From: Streptomyces albireticuli
GTDB lineage: Bacteria > Actinomycetota > Actinomycetes > Streptomycetales > Streptomycetaceae
Reading direction: 5' to 3'
Assembly (NCBI RefSeq): GCF_002192455.1
Contig: NZ_CP021744.1
Coordinates: 5,985,501-6,049,500 of the forward strand
Length of the DNA: 64,000 bases
Shown here: one piece after another, positions 40,922-50,167 of the stretch
How positions within the stretch are numbered: position 1 is the first letter of the stretch
How the letters are laid out: every line of letters starts with the position of its first letter
The notes under the pieces: model-generated
The model's database searches: none
Seen by the model: only the letters and a program-made list of their open reading frames with translations
Told to the model about the DNA's origin: nothing
Program-made: the position numbers and the translations under genes

Positions 40922-42094
40922 TCACAGATACAGACCCGCGTCCGCCCCCTCGGCCTGCGCCGGCACGGACGCCGGCCCCGCCCCCCGCCGCAGCGCGAAG
41001 AGCTCCGCGAGCGTCGCCCCCTCCCGCCCCGGACCCGCCTCCTTGCCCGGCGCCTCCCGCGCCAGCCAGTCCACCGACTCCTTGCGCGTCAGCGGCCCGA
41101 CCTCGATCCGGGCCAGGCACCGCCCCGGCCGCACCACCGCCGGGTGCAGCCGCTCCAGGTCCTCGTTGGTGGTGACGCCGACGAGGACGTTGCGGCCCTG
41201 GCCCAGCAGGCCGTCCGTGAGGTTCAGCAGCCGGGACAGCGCCTGGCCGGCCGTGTGCCGGGCCTCGCCGCGGATCAGCTCGTCGCAGTCCTCCAGCAGC
41301 AACAGCCGCCAGCGGCCCTGCGCGGTGCCGTCGTCCTCGCCGATCGCGATGTCCATCAGATAGCCGACGTCGTTGAACAGCCGCTCCGGGTCCAGCACGC
41401 AGTCCACCTGGCACCACTCCCGCCACGAGCGGGCCAGCGTCCGCAGCGCCGACGTCTTGCCGGTGCCCGGCGGGCCGTGCAGGAGGAGCAGCCGGCCCGC
41501 GACGTCCGCCGGGGTGATCTTCATCAGCCCGTCCAGCGCGTCCGCCACCGGGGCCGTGTAGTTGGCCCGCACCTCCTCCCAGGTGCCGGCCGAGATCTGG
41601 CGCGTCGTCCGGTGCGGGCCGCGCCGCGGCGAGACGTACCAGAAGCCCATCGTGACGTTCTCGGGCTGGGGCTCGGGCTCGTCCTCCGCGCCCTCCACCG
41701 CCTGGGCCAGCACCGACTTCGCCAGCTCGTCGCCGGTCGCCGTCACGGAGACGTCCGCGCCGCGGTTCCAGCGGGACACCAGCAGGGTCCAGCCCTCGCC
41801 CTCGGCCAGGGTCGCGCTGCGGTCGTCGTCCCGCGCGGAGCGCACCACGGTGGCGGCCGGCGGCAGCAGCGTCGCCCCGGATCTCACCCGGTCCACGGAG
41901 TGGCTGTGCGCGTAGGGCTGCTCGCCGGTGGCGAACCGGCCCAGGAAGAGCGCGTCGATGACATCGGACGGCGAGTCGCTGTCGTCCACGTTCAACCGGA
42001 TCGGCAGGGAACGCTCCGCGGGCGTGGGGTCCGCTTCGGTGGGCAGGGTCTGCCTCCTGGCTTCGGGTCGGCGCTCGGCACACATGGCGCCCAT
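40922..42094 (-). CDS. AAA-family ATPase with DUF5925 N-terminal region
   Basis: A 390-residue protein if ATG 42094 is used; ATG 42085 is equally possible because neither has a strong ribosome site. The N-terminal ~180 residues (IRLNVDDSDSPSDVIDALFLGRFATGEQPYAHSHSVDRVR...MGFWYVSPRRGPHRTTRQI) match the DUF5925 type. The AAA module has Walker A LLLHGPPGTGKTSALRTL, Walker B LLLLEDCDELI, and a sensor region VLVGVTTNEDLERLHPAVVRPGRC. It probably remodels a protein complex; no partner is evident. Conserved in Streptomyces as I recall. Cytosolic. Confidence 0.75.
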   Translation of the reverse strand: MGAMCAERRPEARRQTLPTEADPTPAERSLPIRLNVDDSDSPSDVIDALFLGRFATGEQPYAHSHSVDRVRSGATLLPPAATVVRSARDDDRSATLAEGEGWTLLVSRWNRGADVSVTATGDELAKSVLAQAVEGAEDEPEPQPENVTMGFWYVSPRRGPHRTTRQISAGTWEEVRANYTAPVADALDGLMKITPADVAGRLLLLHGPPGTGKTSALRTLARSWREWCQVDCVLDPERLFNDVGYLMDIAIGEDDGTAQGRWRLLLLEDCDELIRGEARHTAGQALSRLLNLTDGLLGQGRNVLVGVTTNEDLERLHPAVVRPGRCLARIEVGPLTRKESVDWLAREAPGKEAGPGREGATLAELFALRRGAGPASVPAQAEGADAGLYL

Positions 42095-42197
42095 GATCCG
42101 GCACGTACCGCCCCCGCGCACCCGGGTTTTCGCCGGATCCGCCGGAGTTCGTCCGGAAGGCGCCCATACGGTTTCGGCCGCCGATACGCTTGCCGCA

Positions 42198-43577
42198 ATG
42201 GGACGTCATCGCGTGGGACGGGTGATCGCCAGGGCGGGGCGGTGGCGGATCATCGCCCTGTCCGGCGCCGGCCTGGTCGCCCTGGCACTGCTGGTCACGA
42301 TGCTCGCCGGCGGCTTCCCGGGGCTCGGCCCCGGCGGCACGGACGGGCGCGGCGGCAGCAGAGTCCCCGCCACCCTCGGCTGGGGCTTCACCCACACCCA
42401 GTACAGCGCCGACCACGGCGGCGACGCCGCCCGCCGCACCGTCGCCGAGCTGCTCTCCGGCAGCCCCATGCCGCAGAACCAGCACATCATGGGCTGGGGC
42501 GCGGACAACCCCGAGCCCAGGCCGGGCGCCTACAACTTCCGCGACCTCGACCGCCGCGTCGCCCTGATGCGCCGCACCGGCGGGACCCCCGTGCTCACCC
42601 TCTGCTGCGCCCCCGACTGGATGAAGGGCGGCGGTCCCCGCACCGACTGGTCCCAGAAGTCCCTGGAGACGGCGCCCGACCGGGCGCACTACAAGGACTT
42701 CGCCAAGCTCGCCGGAGTGATCGCCAAGCGCTATCCGGACGTCCGCCACTTCATCGTCTGGAACGAGTTCAAGGGCTTCTTCGACGAGTCCAGGAACCGC
42801 TGGAACTACGAGGGGTACACCGAGCTCTACAACCTCGTCTACCGCGAACTGAAGAAGCAGAACGGCGACAACGCCGTCGGCGGCCCCTATATGAGCCTGG
42901 ACAGCAATTCCCCCGGCGAGGGCTCCAACGCCTCCTCCGTGCGCGGCCCCTGGGGCTCCGTCGACCAGCGGGCCGTCGACGCCCTCAGCTACTGGAACGA
43001 CCACAAGGAGGGCGCGGACTTCGTCGCCGTCGACGGCTCCAGCTACACCCGCGACGGCAACCGCCTGCTGCCCGACGAGTTCGGCGCCACCCAGAAGTTC
43101 GCCGACACCACCGCCTGGCTGCGCAAGGCCACCGGCCTGCCCGTCTGGTGGTCCGAGTGGTACGTCGAGCCGGGCGACGCGAACGACGACCGCAAGGGCT
43201 GGACGGAGGAGCACCGCACCGCCGTCCAGGCCACGGCCATGATGCAGCTGGCGGGCGCGGGCGTCGCCACCGCGTTCTACTGGAACCCCCAGGAGACCAC
43301 CGCCGACTGCCCCGGCTGCCTGTGGCGCAGCACCGAGCTGAAGGACGGCGGCACGGGCCTGCCGATGCTCGGCCTGCTGGCCCGCTTCGCGAAGGCCTTC
43401 CCGCCCACGACGGCCCTCCGCACCCCCGAGCTCGCGGGCCCCGGCCGCTCCGAGGTGCGGGCCCTGGCCTCCGAGGACACCGCCCTGGTCGTCAACACCC
43501 AGGACCGCCCCGTCACCGTCACGGTGGACGGCCGGGGCGTCGACCTGGGGCCCTACGAGGTCCGCTGGCTGGGCTGA
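42198..43577 (+). CDS. membrane-anchored or secreted glycoside hydrolase (GH39-like, xylosidase type)
   Basis: A 459-residue protein. An N-terminal basic region and one hydrophobic helix (WRIIALSGAGLVALALLVTMLAGG, 16-39) act as signal anchor or uncleaved signal, followed by a Gly-rich linker. The (beta/alpha)8 catalytic domain has the clan A signatures: acid/base Glu190 in HFIVWNEFKGFF and nucleophile Glu320 in LPVWWSEWYVEPG. Asn189 preceding the acid/base residue is also typical. A small C-terminal beta domain ends VNTQDRPVTVTVDGRGVDLGPYEVRWLG. It would cleave a beta-linked surface glycan. It is convergent with the glycan export cluster, 42 bp apart, suggesting it trims or releases the polymer made there. 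Confidence 0.72.
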   Translation: MGRHRVGRVIARAGRWRIIALSGAGLVALALLVTMLAGGFPGLGPGGTDGRGGSRVPATLGWGFTHTQYSADHGGDAARRTVAELLSGSPMPQNQHIMGWGADNPEPRPGAYNFRDLDRRVALMRRTGGTPVLTLCCAPDWMKGGGPRTDWSQKSLETAPDRAHYKDFAKLAGVIAKRYPDVRHFIVWNEFKGFFDESRNRWNYEGYTELYNLVYRELKKQNGDNAVGGPYMSLDSNSPGEGSNASSVRGPWGSVDQRAVDALSYWNDHKEGADFVAVDGSSYTRDGNRLLPDEFGATQKFADTTAWLRKATGLPVWWSEWYVEPGDANDDRKGWTEEHRTAVQATAMMQLAGAGVATAFYWNPQETTADCPGCLWRSTELKDGGTGLPMLGLLARFAKAFPPTTALRTPELAGPGRSEVRALASEDTALVVNTQDRPVTVTVDGRGVDLGPYEVRWLG

Positions 43578-43619
43578 GGCGCCCTCCGCCAGGGGCACCG
43601 CCACGGCCCGGCCGCACCC

Positions 43620-46600
43620 CTACGACATCGTCGCGAACCGCTGCACCAGCGCGGCCAGCAACACCACCAGCAGCGGCAGCGCGAACCAGAACGAGCTCTG
43701 GAGCCACCGCAGCCACCGGACGCCGGGACCCGCCACGACCCGCACCAGCTCCCGTGCCGTCAGCAGCACCAGCAGCGCCGCCGCCGCGAGCGCCCCGGCC
43801 ACCGACACCGGCGTCCACGTTACCCGCGGGCCCGCCGGGCCCGGCCGCGGCACGGGCACCTCGCCCGCGGGCCGGTCCGTCAGTTCGTACAGCACCGCGT
43901 CGTCGTTCGAGAGCACCCGGCGGAGCTCCGGCCGGCCGTCGAGGGCCCGCCGCAGCCGGCCGTCCCAGTCGGCGGCGTAGCCCGCGTCGAACTCCAGATA
44001 CACCGACTGGCCCCGGTTGACCATGAGGTACGAGCCCGGCCCGGCCGTCCGCAGCGCGCCCACCAGGTCGTCCACCCGCGCCGGGTCGCGCGGGGCGAGC
44101 GTCGGGCGGTAGTTCACCCGCTCCATGTCGCGGCTGCCCCACGGCACGGCCGGAGTGACGCTCTTGACGGGGTCGCTGCTCATCCACAGCAGCCGCACGG
44201 TCGGCCGGTCGTGGGCGTACACATAGTCCATGGCGGCGACCTCGCCGGGGCGGACGCGCTCGAAGGGCTCGTTGCCCCAGCGGGCCACCAGGAAGCCGAG
44301 GACGAGCACCAGGCCCGCCACCAGCGCGACCACCGGGCCCGCCACCGCCCGGCCGCCCGGCCGCCCGGCGCGCGGGAAGAGCGCGAGCGCGGCGAGGACA
44401 CACGCCCCGGGCAGGGCGAACAGGAAGACGCGCAGCGCCACCTCGCCCCCGTAGGACTGCATCCCGAAGGCGAGGAACGGCACCGCCGTGAGCACCAGCA
44501 GCGCCGTGTCACCGACGCCCGCCCTGCGCCGGCGCCACCAGCCGAACGCGGCGGCGGCCAGCACCCCGCCCGCCAGCGCCACCCGGATGTACAGCACCAG
44601 CTTGTGGGTGGCGCTGCCGCCCTCGATCCGGCCCGAGACGGACGAGGAGACATTGCCGCCCAGCGAGCCCAGCCCGCCGAACAGCTCGTCGAAGTGGCCC
44701 GACCAGTACGGCTCGGCCAGGAACCCCACCCACACCGCCAGCATCACGCCGCACAGCAGTGGCAGCCCGCGCAGGGTGGAGCGGCGCACCAGGACCAGCG
44801 CGGTCAGCACCCCCAGCATCACGAAGGGGGTGAGCTGATGGCTGACGACCGAGGCGGCGAACAGCGCCACCAGCAGCGCCAGCAGCGCCCCGCGCTCCCG
44901 GCGGCCGGCCGGCGCCACCTCGGCCTCGCCCGGCAGCAGCTTCCCGCGCAGCTGCCTCGGCCAGCGGAACCAGACCAGCAGCACGGCCACGAACAGCAGG
45001 TAGAAGAAGTAGTTGAGCGCCTGCGGCGAGAAGTAGTCCTGCCCCACCCAGCCGCACAGGACGAACAGCCAGGCCGCCGTCCACTTCGCCCGCCACCCGG
45101 CCCGGACGGCCCGCAGCAGCAGTGCCAGCGGCGCCAGGCAGAGCAGCTGGAGGACGGTGGGCCACCAGCGCAGCACCTCGGACAGATCGCCGACGCCGCA
45201 GGCCCTGGCCGCGAAGGCGGCGACGGCGAAGAAGCCCGGCCAGCTCCAGCGGGCGTCCAGATCCGGCGCCGCCACCCCCGTGCGGTCGATGAAGTCCAGG
45301 AACCCCAGGTGCTGCCAGGCCGTGGCGAACCGGGGCTGCTCCTCCAGCACCGCCGGCACGGCGTGCAGGGAGACCACCGTCAGCAGCAGCACCGCGACCA
45401 GCAGCGGCCGGCGCTGCTCGCCCAGCCGCAGCGCGCCCACGAAGGCGACCACCAGCAGGGTCGCGCCCAGCAGTGTCGCCACCGGCAGGACGGACACCAG
45501 CCCGAGCCCGCCCATGCCGTCCAGATCCGCGCGGCCGAGGGACGCCAGCGGCGCCCAGTACAGCGCCAGGGCCGCCGTCAGCAGCAGCCAGACCCCGGCC
45601 TCGGGGCGCCGCCACCACGGCACCGGCCCGCTCGCCGCGACGGGCGCCTCGCCGCCGGTCGCCGGGGCCGCGGGCTCCCCGGCCGGGGGCCCGTCACCTT
45701 CGGGCGGGGCCACGGCGGACGCCTGCGCGGGCGTGGGCTTCGCGGCGTCCGGCCGCGCGGCACGCTCGGGCGCGGGGGGCTGCGGGGGCGGGGAGGTCCG
45801 GGAAACCTGGGAAGGCTGGGAAGGGGGAGCCGCCTTGGAGACGGGCGGCTTCGCGGCGGGGGACAGGTTGACCGCCTCCGGGGTGTGCCGGAGATCGGGG
45901 CGCCTCTCCAGATGGTCGAAGTCCAGCCGCACGCCCAGCGGCATCGTGTCGGCGTCCAGCGCCGCCCGCAGTGCCCAGCGGGTGCCGTAGCCGGCGCCCT
46001 CGCGCTGCCCGGCGGCGGGAGGCCCTGCCTCCCGCCCTAACCCCCGCGCGATACCGCGCCGGACCTCCCGCCTTTCGTCCGAGGGGGCGTCCCGCCGGTC
46101 ACCCCGGACCGCCAGGTCCGCCAGATCGCCGTCCGGCGCCACATGCGGCGCGTACGCCACGGGACCCGCGAACTTCGCCGCCGACGTGGGCCGGAGGATC
46201 TTGCGGAGCTTGACCGCCGCGACGCTGACGATCACCGTGAGGCTGATGATCTCCGCCACCCCCGCGCCCGTCAGCCCCATCCGGGGCAGGAGCACCAGCG
46301 TCAGCCCCAGCACCAGCACGCACAACAGCCCCTGGAGATAGGCGAGGCCCGCCGTCCGGTTCTGCGCCCGCAGCACCGCGAAATAGACCTCCATCACCAC
46401 CCGCAGCGCCGCGCCCACCGCGAACCACCGCAGGAGCGGCGTCGCCGCGTCGGCGTAGCCCCGCCCGAAGACCCCCAGGATGTACGGCGCGAGGACGAAG
46501 AGCAGCACGCACACCGGCACCATGATCCGGGCCATCCGGCCCAGTGCCGCCCGGCAGTTCTCCGCCAGCCGCTCCGGGTCGTGCGCGCCCTCGACGGTCA

Positions 46601-47501
46601 GCGACGCGCCCATGTTGATGGCCAGCAGGTTCACCGTGCCACTGATGGTGGAGGTGATGTAGAAGTAGGCGTTGTCGGTGGAGCTGACCTGCGAGGCGAT
46701 GATCACCGGCACCAGATAGACCACGGCCAGCGAGAACAGCGAGCCGGTGTAGTCCCCGGCGAGGAAGCGCCCGATCTCCCGGGAGGACGCCGGCCGGGCC
46801 GTCGCCTCCGTCGCCGCCACGTGCCGGCGCACCAGCTTGCGGAACACCAGCCAGCCCAGCGGCAGCACCGACACGGCGATCGAGACGATCCAGGAGACGA
46901 AGACCCCGGACATCGGCAGCGCCGACGCCACGGCCACCAGCAGCGCCAGCTTCGCCGCCGAGAAGACGGTGTTGCCCACCGGCACCCAGAACGCGCTGCG
47001 CAGCCCGGTCAGCACCCCGTCCTGGAGGGTGAGCACGGACCAGGCCACCACGGCGAGGACGAACACGGACCCGCGCAGGCCGCCGTGCAGGAAGCCGTAC
47101 GACGGGCCCCACAGATCGAGCGTCAGCAGGAAGACGCCCGCCGCGAGCGCGACGAGCAGCGAGCTCCCGGCGTACGTCCGGAACACGAGGCGGCCCGTCG
47201 TCCGCCCCGCGATGGGGATGAAGCGGGCCAGCGCCCCGGTCAGGGTGACCGCGGCGAGGCCCGCCAGGAGTTTCATCGCGGCGATGGCCGCGGAGCCCTG
47301 GCCGACCGCCTCCGCCGAGTAGTAACGGGCGGCGATCAGCCAGTACCCCACACCGAGGACGGCGCTGATGCCGGTGTTGAGCATCAGCGCGAAGGCGTTG
47401 CGGAACAGCGGGCTTCCGCCGCCCCGGCCCGGCAGCCGCAGCCTGCGGCCGGCCGGACCCGCCGTCTCCCGTTCCTGGGCGCGGGTGGACGTGTCAGACA
47501 C
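43620..47501 (-). CDS. giant fusion: Wzx-type flippase plus polytopic GT-C-like membrane domain
   Basis: A 1293-residue membrane protein starting at GTG 47501 and overlapping the deacetylase gene by 8 bp. Residues 30-440 form a MATE/Wzx-type flippase with about 12 helices (PLFRNAFALMLNTGISAVLGVGYWLIAARYY; GDYTGSLFSLAVVYLVPVIIASQV). Residues 440-630 are a soluble linker rich in Pro, Ala and charged residues. Residues 630-1290 hold about 14 more helices with a large loop near 1080-1200 (PVKSVTPAVPWGSRDMERVNYRPTLAP), resembling GT-C or polymerase-type membrane proteins. Leu488 in the linker is a TTA codon. The fusion could couple lipid-linked glycan translocation to polymerisation or transfer. 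No GT-C DxD or EL1 acidic motif was identified with certainty. Confidence 0.72.
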   Translation of the reverse strand: MSDTSTRAQERETAGPAGRRLRLPGRGGGSPLFRNAFALMLNTGISAVLGVGYWLIAARYYSAEAVGQGSAAIAAMKLLAGLAAVTLTGALARFIPIAGRTTGRLVFRTYAGSSLLVALAAGVFLLTLDLWGPSYGFLHGGLRGSVFVLAVVAWSVLTLQDGVLTGLRSAFWVPVGNTVFSAAKLALLVAVASALPMSGVFVSWIVSIAVSVLPLGWLVFRKLVRRHVAATEATARPASSREIGRFLAGDYTGSLFSLAVVYLVPVIIASQVSSTDNAYFYITSTISGTVNLLAINMGASLTVEGAHDPERLAENCRAALGRMARIMVPVCVLLFVLAPYILGVFGRGYADAATPLLRWFAVGAALRVVMEVYFAVLRAQNRTAGLAYLQGLLCVLVLGLTLVLLPRMGLTGAGVAEIISLTVIVSVAAVKLRKILRPTSAAKFAGPVAYAPHVAPDGDLADLAVRGDRRDAPSDERREVRRGIARGLGREAGPPAAGQREGAGYGTRWALRAALDADTMPLGVRLDFDHLERRPDLRHTPEAVNLSPAAKPPVSKAAPPSQPSQVSRTSPPPQPPAPERAARPDAAKPTPAQASAVAPPEGDGPPAGEPAAPATGGEAPVAASGPVPWWRRPEAGVWLLLTAALALYWAPLASLGRADLDGMGGLGLVSVLPVATLLGATLLVVAFVGALRLGEQRRPLLVAVLLLTVVSLHAVPAVLEEQPRFATAWQHLGFLDFIDRTGVAAPDLDARWSWPGFFAVAAFAARACGVGDLSEVLRWWPTVLQLLCLAPLALLLRAVRAGWRAKWTAAWLFVLCGWVGQDYFSPQALNYFFYLLFVAVLLVWFRWPRQLRGKLLPGEAEVAPAGRRERGALLALLVALFAASVVSHQLTPFVMLGVLTALVLVRRSTLRGLPLLCGVMLAVWVGFLAEPYWSGHFDELFGGLGSLGGNVSSSVSGRIEGGSATHKLVLYIRVALAGGVLAAAAFGWWRRRRAGVGDTALLVLTAVPFLAFGMQSYGGEVALRVFLFALPGACVLAALALFPRAGRPGGRAVAGPVVALVAGLVLVLGFLVARWGNEPFERVRPGEVAAMDYVYAHDRPTVRLLWMSSDPVKSVTPAVPWGSRDMERVNYRPTLAPRDPARVDDLVGALRTAGPGSYLMVNRGQSVYLEFDAGYAADWDGRLRRALDGRPELRRVLSNDDAVLYELTDRPAGEVPVPRPGPAGPRVTWTPVSVAGALAAAALLVLLTARELVRVVAGPGVRWLRWLQSSFWFALPLLVVLLAALVQRFATMS

Positions 47502-48294
47502 GGGCTTCGCTTGCCTTCCTGACGACTTGTCGGGTTCTGCGGACGACGGCGTACCCCTTCGTCAGGACCCGGTCCCTGACGAAGAGCCGGCCGAGGCCCC
47601 GGCCCTCGACGAGCCGCTCGAACTCCCCGAGGCCGGTGGACCGGCGCACGGTCACCCGCTCCAGGGCGTACGGGCCCTGGGGGCGTTCGGCGAGGGCGTT
47701 GCCCACGGCCAGGGATATCGTGAAACCGGCCGCGCGCACGGTGTTCCGCACCCGCCGGTCGGAGTAACCGTAGGGATAGGCGAAGGACACGGGCGGCTCG
47801 CCCAGTTCCTCCGCCAGGATCTCCCGGCACCGGGCGACCTCGAACCACAGCTGCGCGTCCGTGAGCTGGTCGAGCTGGGGGTGGGAGTGGCTGTGCCCGC
47901 CGATCTCCACCCCGGCCGCGGCCAGCTCCCGCACCTGGTCCCAGCTCAGCATGAGATCGAGCGCGCCACCGGAATCGTGCGCGCCGCGCACCCACCCCGT
48001 GGAAGCGAACAACGTCGCCGCGAAGCCGTGCTCGACGAGCGTCGGGAGGGCGTGCCGGTGCACGCCCTCGTAGCCGTCGTCGAACGTGATCAGCACCGGT
48101 TTCTCCGGCAGCCCGGTGCCGGTGCGCCACGCCGCCGCCAGCTGCTGGGCCGTCAGCGGGGTGAACCGCCGCTCGGCCAGCAGCCGCATCTGGGCCGCGA
48201 ACGCCTCGGGGGACACCGACAGCCCGTAGGTGGCCCGGGCCGGTGAGTGCGCCACCGAGTGGTACATCAGTATCGGGACACGGTCCACGCTCAT
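47494..48294 (-). CDS. polysaccharide deacetylase (NodB domain, CE4)
   Basis: A 266-residue CE4-type enzyme; its ATG overlaps the preceding GT2 stop (ATGA). The NodB motifs are MT1 LITFDDGYEG (Asp72 catalytic base, Asp73 metal ligand), MT2 GGHSHSHPQL (His134 and His138), MT3 FAYPYGYSD (Arg replaced by Tyr/Gly context), and a late aliphatic segment TISLAVGNALA. The N-terminal VPILMYHSVA is the usual opening of this branch. No signal peptide is seen, so it may act on lipid-linked glycan at the inner membrane face or be exported unusually. It removes acetyl groups from N-acetyl-hexosamines in a glycan probably made by neighbouring GT2 enzymes. Confidence 0.85.
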   Translation of the reverse strand: MSVDRVPILMYHSVAHSPARATYGLSVSPEAFAAQMRLLAERRFTPLTAQQLAAAWRTGTGLPEKPVLITFDDGYEGVHRHALPTLVEHGFAATLFASTGWVRGAHDSGGALDLMLSWDQVRELAAAGVEIGGHSHSHPQLDQLTDAQLWFEVARCREILAEELGEPPVSFAYPYGYSDRRVRNTVRAAGFTISLAVGNALAERPQGPYALERVTVRRSTGLGEFERLVEGRGLGRLFVRDRVLTKGYAVVRRTRQVVRKASEARV

Positions 48295-49355
48295 GGGCCG
48301 GCCTCCGGTCCGGGCGGGTCGGGAGGCACCGCCGGCGTAGGAACGTCCGCCACGTCGGCGACGCCCGCCACCGCGTACCGGCCTCCGCCCCGGTACGCGC
48401 GGACCCGGCCGAGGGCGTAGCCCCCCGCCGCCACCGCGACGCCCGCCACGATCGCCCCCGCCCGGCCCGCGCCGCCGGCCCGGCCGAGCAGGGCGTCCCG
48501 CACCCCGCGCGCCACACCGGCGGGCAGCACGCGCGTGGCGTAGCGGCGCTCCGTCGCCAGCCCTTCCCGCGCCCCCACGCTCCGGGACACCAGGGCCTTG
48601 GAGAGGCCCTCGGCGTACGCGCGGGTGCGGAAATAGCCGAACCGCTCGCGGGCGGCCGGCACCCGGTGGTGGATCACCGCGCGGTCGTCGATCAGCAGCA
48701 CCGCCTCCGGCATCGCCCGGGTGAGCCGGATGCACAGCTCCGTCTCCTCGCAGCCCAGCGGCAGCCGGTCGCCGTCGCGCCCGATGCCGCTGGCGAAGCC
48801 GCCGGCCACGGTGAACGCGGACCGGCGGAAGGAGGCGTTGCCCCCCAGGACGTTGCGCACCCGGACCCGGCCGGGCGGCAGACCGCGGTAGGTGCAGCCC
48901 ACCACCCAGTCGAACTCCTCCGGGAACCAGGCGGGCCGCCGCCGGGACTCCCAGACGGGCTGGGTGCGCCCGCCCACCGCCATGACCCGGGGGTCGGCGT
49001 AGGCCTCGGCGAAGTGCCGCAGCCAGTCCCGCTCGGCCACCGCGTCGTCGTCGAGGAAGGCGATCACCTCGCCGGAGGAGGCCGCGATGCCGGTGTTGCG
49101 GCCGGCCGACAGGCCGCGGGGGCCCGCGTTGGCGAGCACCCGGACCCGGTCGGCCGGCGCGCCGGCGCCGTCGTCCCCGTACAGCTTGGCGAGCCGCCGC
49201 AGCAGGGCGGGGTTGTGGTCGACGACCACCAGGGTCTCCAGGGCGGGCCGGGACTGGTCGGCCACCGAGGCCACCGCGGCGAGGATGTCGCCCCAGCGGT
49301 CCTCGGTGTAGACGCAGATGACCACCGACACGCCCGGTGGGGAAGTGGTGCTCAA
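48291..49355 (-). CDS. family 2 glycosyltransferase with C-terminal hydrophobic segment
   Basis: A 354-residue GT2 enzyme starting at TTG 49355, which overlaps the upstream stop (TTGA) behind GGGGAAG. The GT-A fold is clear: GVSVVICVYTEDRWGDILAAVASVADQSRP, ETLVVVDHNP, GLSAGRNTGIAASSGEVIAFLDDDAVAERDW (the DDD is the metal-binding DxD), GGNASFRRSAF and GCEETELCIRL (ED acid pair before the acceptor helix). A C-terminal hydrophobic stretch (GAIVAGVAVAAGGYALG) may touch the membrane. It transfers a sugar from a nucleotide donor to a growing glycan. Part of the four-gene overlapping run. Confidence 0.87.
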   Translation of the reverse strand: MSTTSPPGVSVVICVYTEDRWGDILAAVASVADQSRPALETLVVVDHNPALLRRLAKLYGDDGAGAPADRVRVLANAGPRGLSAGRNTGIAASSGEVIAFLDDDAVAERDWLRHFAEAYADPRVMAVGGRTQPVWESRRRPAWFPEEFDWVVGCTYRGLPPGRVRVRNVLGGNASFRRSAFTVAGGFASGIGRDGDRLPLGCEETELCIRLTRAMPEAVLLIDDRAVIHHRVPAARERFGYFRTRAYAEGLSKALVSRSVGAREGLATERRYATRVLPAGVARGVRDALLGRAGGAGRAGAIVAGVAVAAGGYALGRVRAYRGGGRYAVAGVADVADVPTPAVPPDPPGPEAGP

Positions 49356-50167
49356 GACACTTCCCCGCGGTTCGCCGCCGGTGCGATGGCGAGCCGCTGC
49401 GGGCGGCGCCGGCGCCGGGCGCCGTGCTCCCGCAGGATGACCTTCAGGACCCGCAGTCCGTCGCGCACGGCCCGCAGATTGCTCGCGCCGTGGATGCGGA
49501 CGAACTCGTGGCTCGGGATCTCCTGGACGCGCAGTCCGGCCTTGACGACTCTGATGTTCATCAGGGTCTCCACCTCGAAGCCCGCGCAGTCCAGGGCGAT
49601 CTCGTCCAGGCAGTGCTTCCAGAAGGCGTTGTAGCCGTAGCACAGGTCGGTGTAGCGGGCGCCGAACTTGTGGTTGACGAGGGAGCACAGGACGCGGTTG
49701 CCGAGCTTGCGGATGGGCGTCATGTCGTCCGTGCCGCCGCCGTTGGCGAAGCGGGAGCCCTTGGCGAAGTCCGCGCCGCCGACCAGCGCGGAGACATAGC
49801 TGACGATCTCGTTGCCGTCGGCGGAGCCGTCGGCGTCGACCATCACGATGATCTCGCCCGAACAGGCCGCGAAACCGGTGATCAGGGCGTCGCCCTTGCC
49901 CTTGCCGAGCTGCTGGACGACCTTGACCCCCGGCCACAGGGAGCGGGCCACCCCGATGGTGTCGTCCGTCGAGTTGCCGTCGACCAGGACGACCTCGTGG
50001 ATCCACTCCGGCAGCGTCTTGAAGACGTACGGGAGGTTCTCGGCCTCGTTCATGGCGGGGATCACGACGCTCACCGGTGGCGCTATCGCGAAATGCGAGC
50101 TCACGGGGCGATACGGGCCGGCCGTCGCCGGCTCCTGATCGGCCGCGGGCCGCAGGAAGGAACTCAT
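49352..50167 (-). CDS. family 2 glycosyltransferase, polyprenyl-phosphate mannosyltransferase-like
   Basis: A 271-residue GT2 enzyme without C-terminal TM segments. Motifs: PPVSVVIPAMNEAENLPYVFKTLPEW, EVVLVDGNSTDDTIGVAR, GKGKGDALITGFAACSGEIIVMVDADGSADGNEI (DADGS is the metal site), FAKGSRFANGGGTDDMTPIRKLGNR, and YTDLCYGYNAFWK. These match DPM1-type enzymes that load a sugar onto polyprenyl phosphate, which would provide donors for the multi-helix fusion protein downstream. ATG 50167 is the first gene of the run; it has a 421-bp gap upstream. Confidence 0.87.
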   Translation of the reverse strand: MSSFLRPAADQEPATAGPYRPVSSHFAIAPPVSVVIPAMNEAENLPYVFKTLPEWIHEVVLVDGNSTDDTIGVARSLWPGVKVVQQLGKGKGDALITGFAACSGEIIVMVDADGSADGNEIVSYVSALVGGADFAKGSRFANGGGTDDMTPIRKLGNRVLCSLVNHKFGARYTDLCYGYNAFWKHCLDEIALDCAGFEVETLMNIRVVKAGLRVQEIPSHEFVRIHGASNLRAVRDGLRVLKVILREHGARRRRRPQRLAIAPAANRGEVS

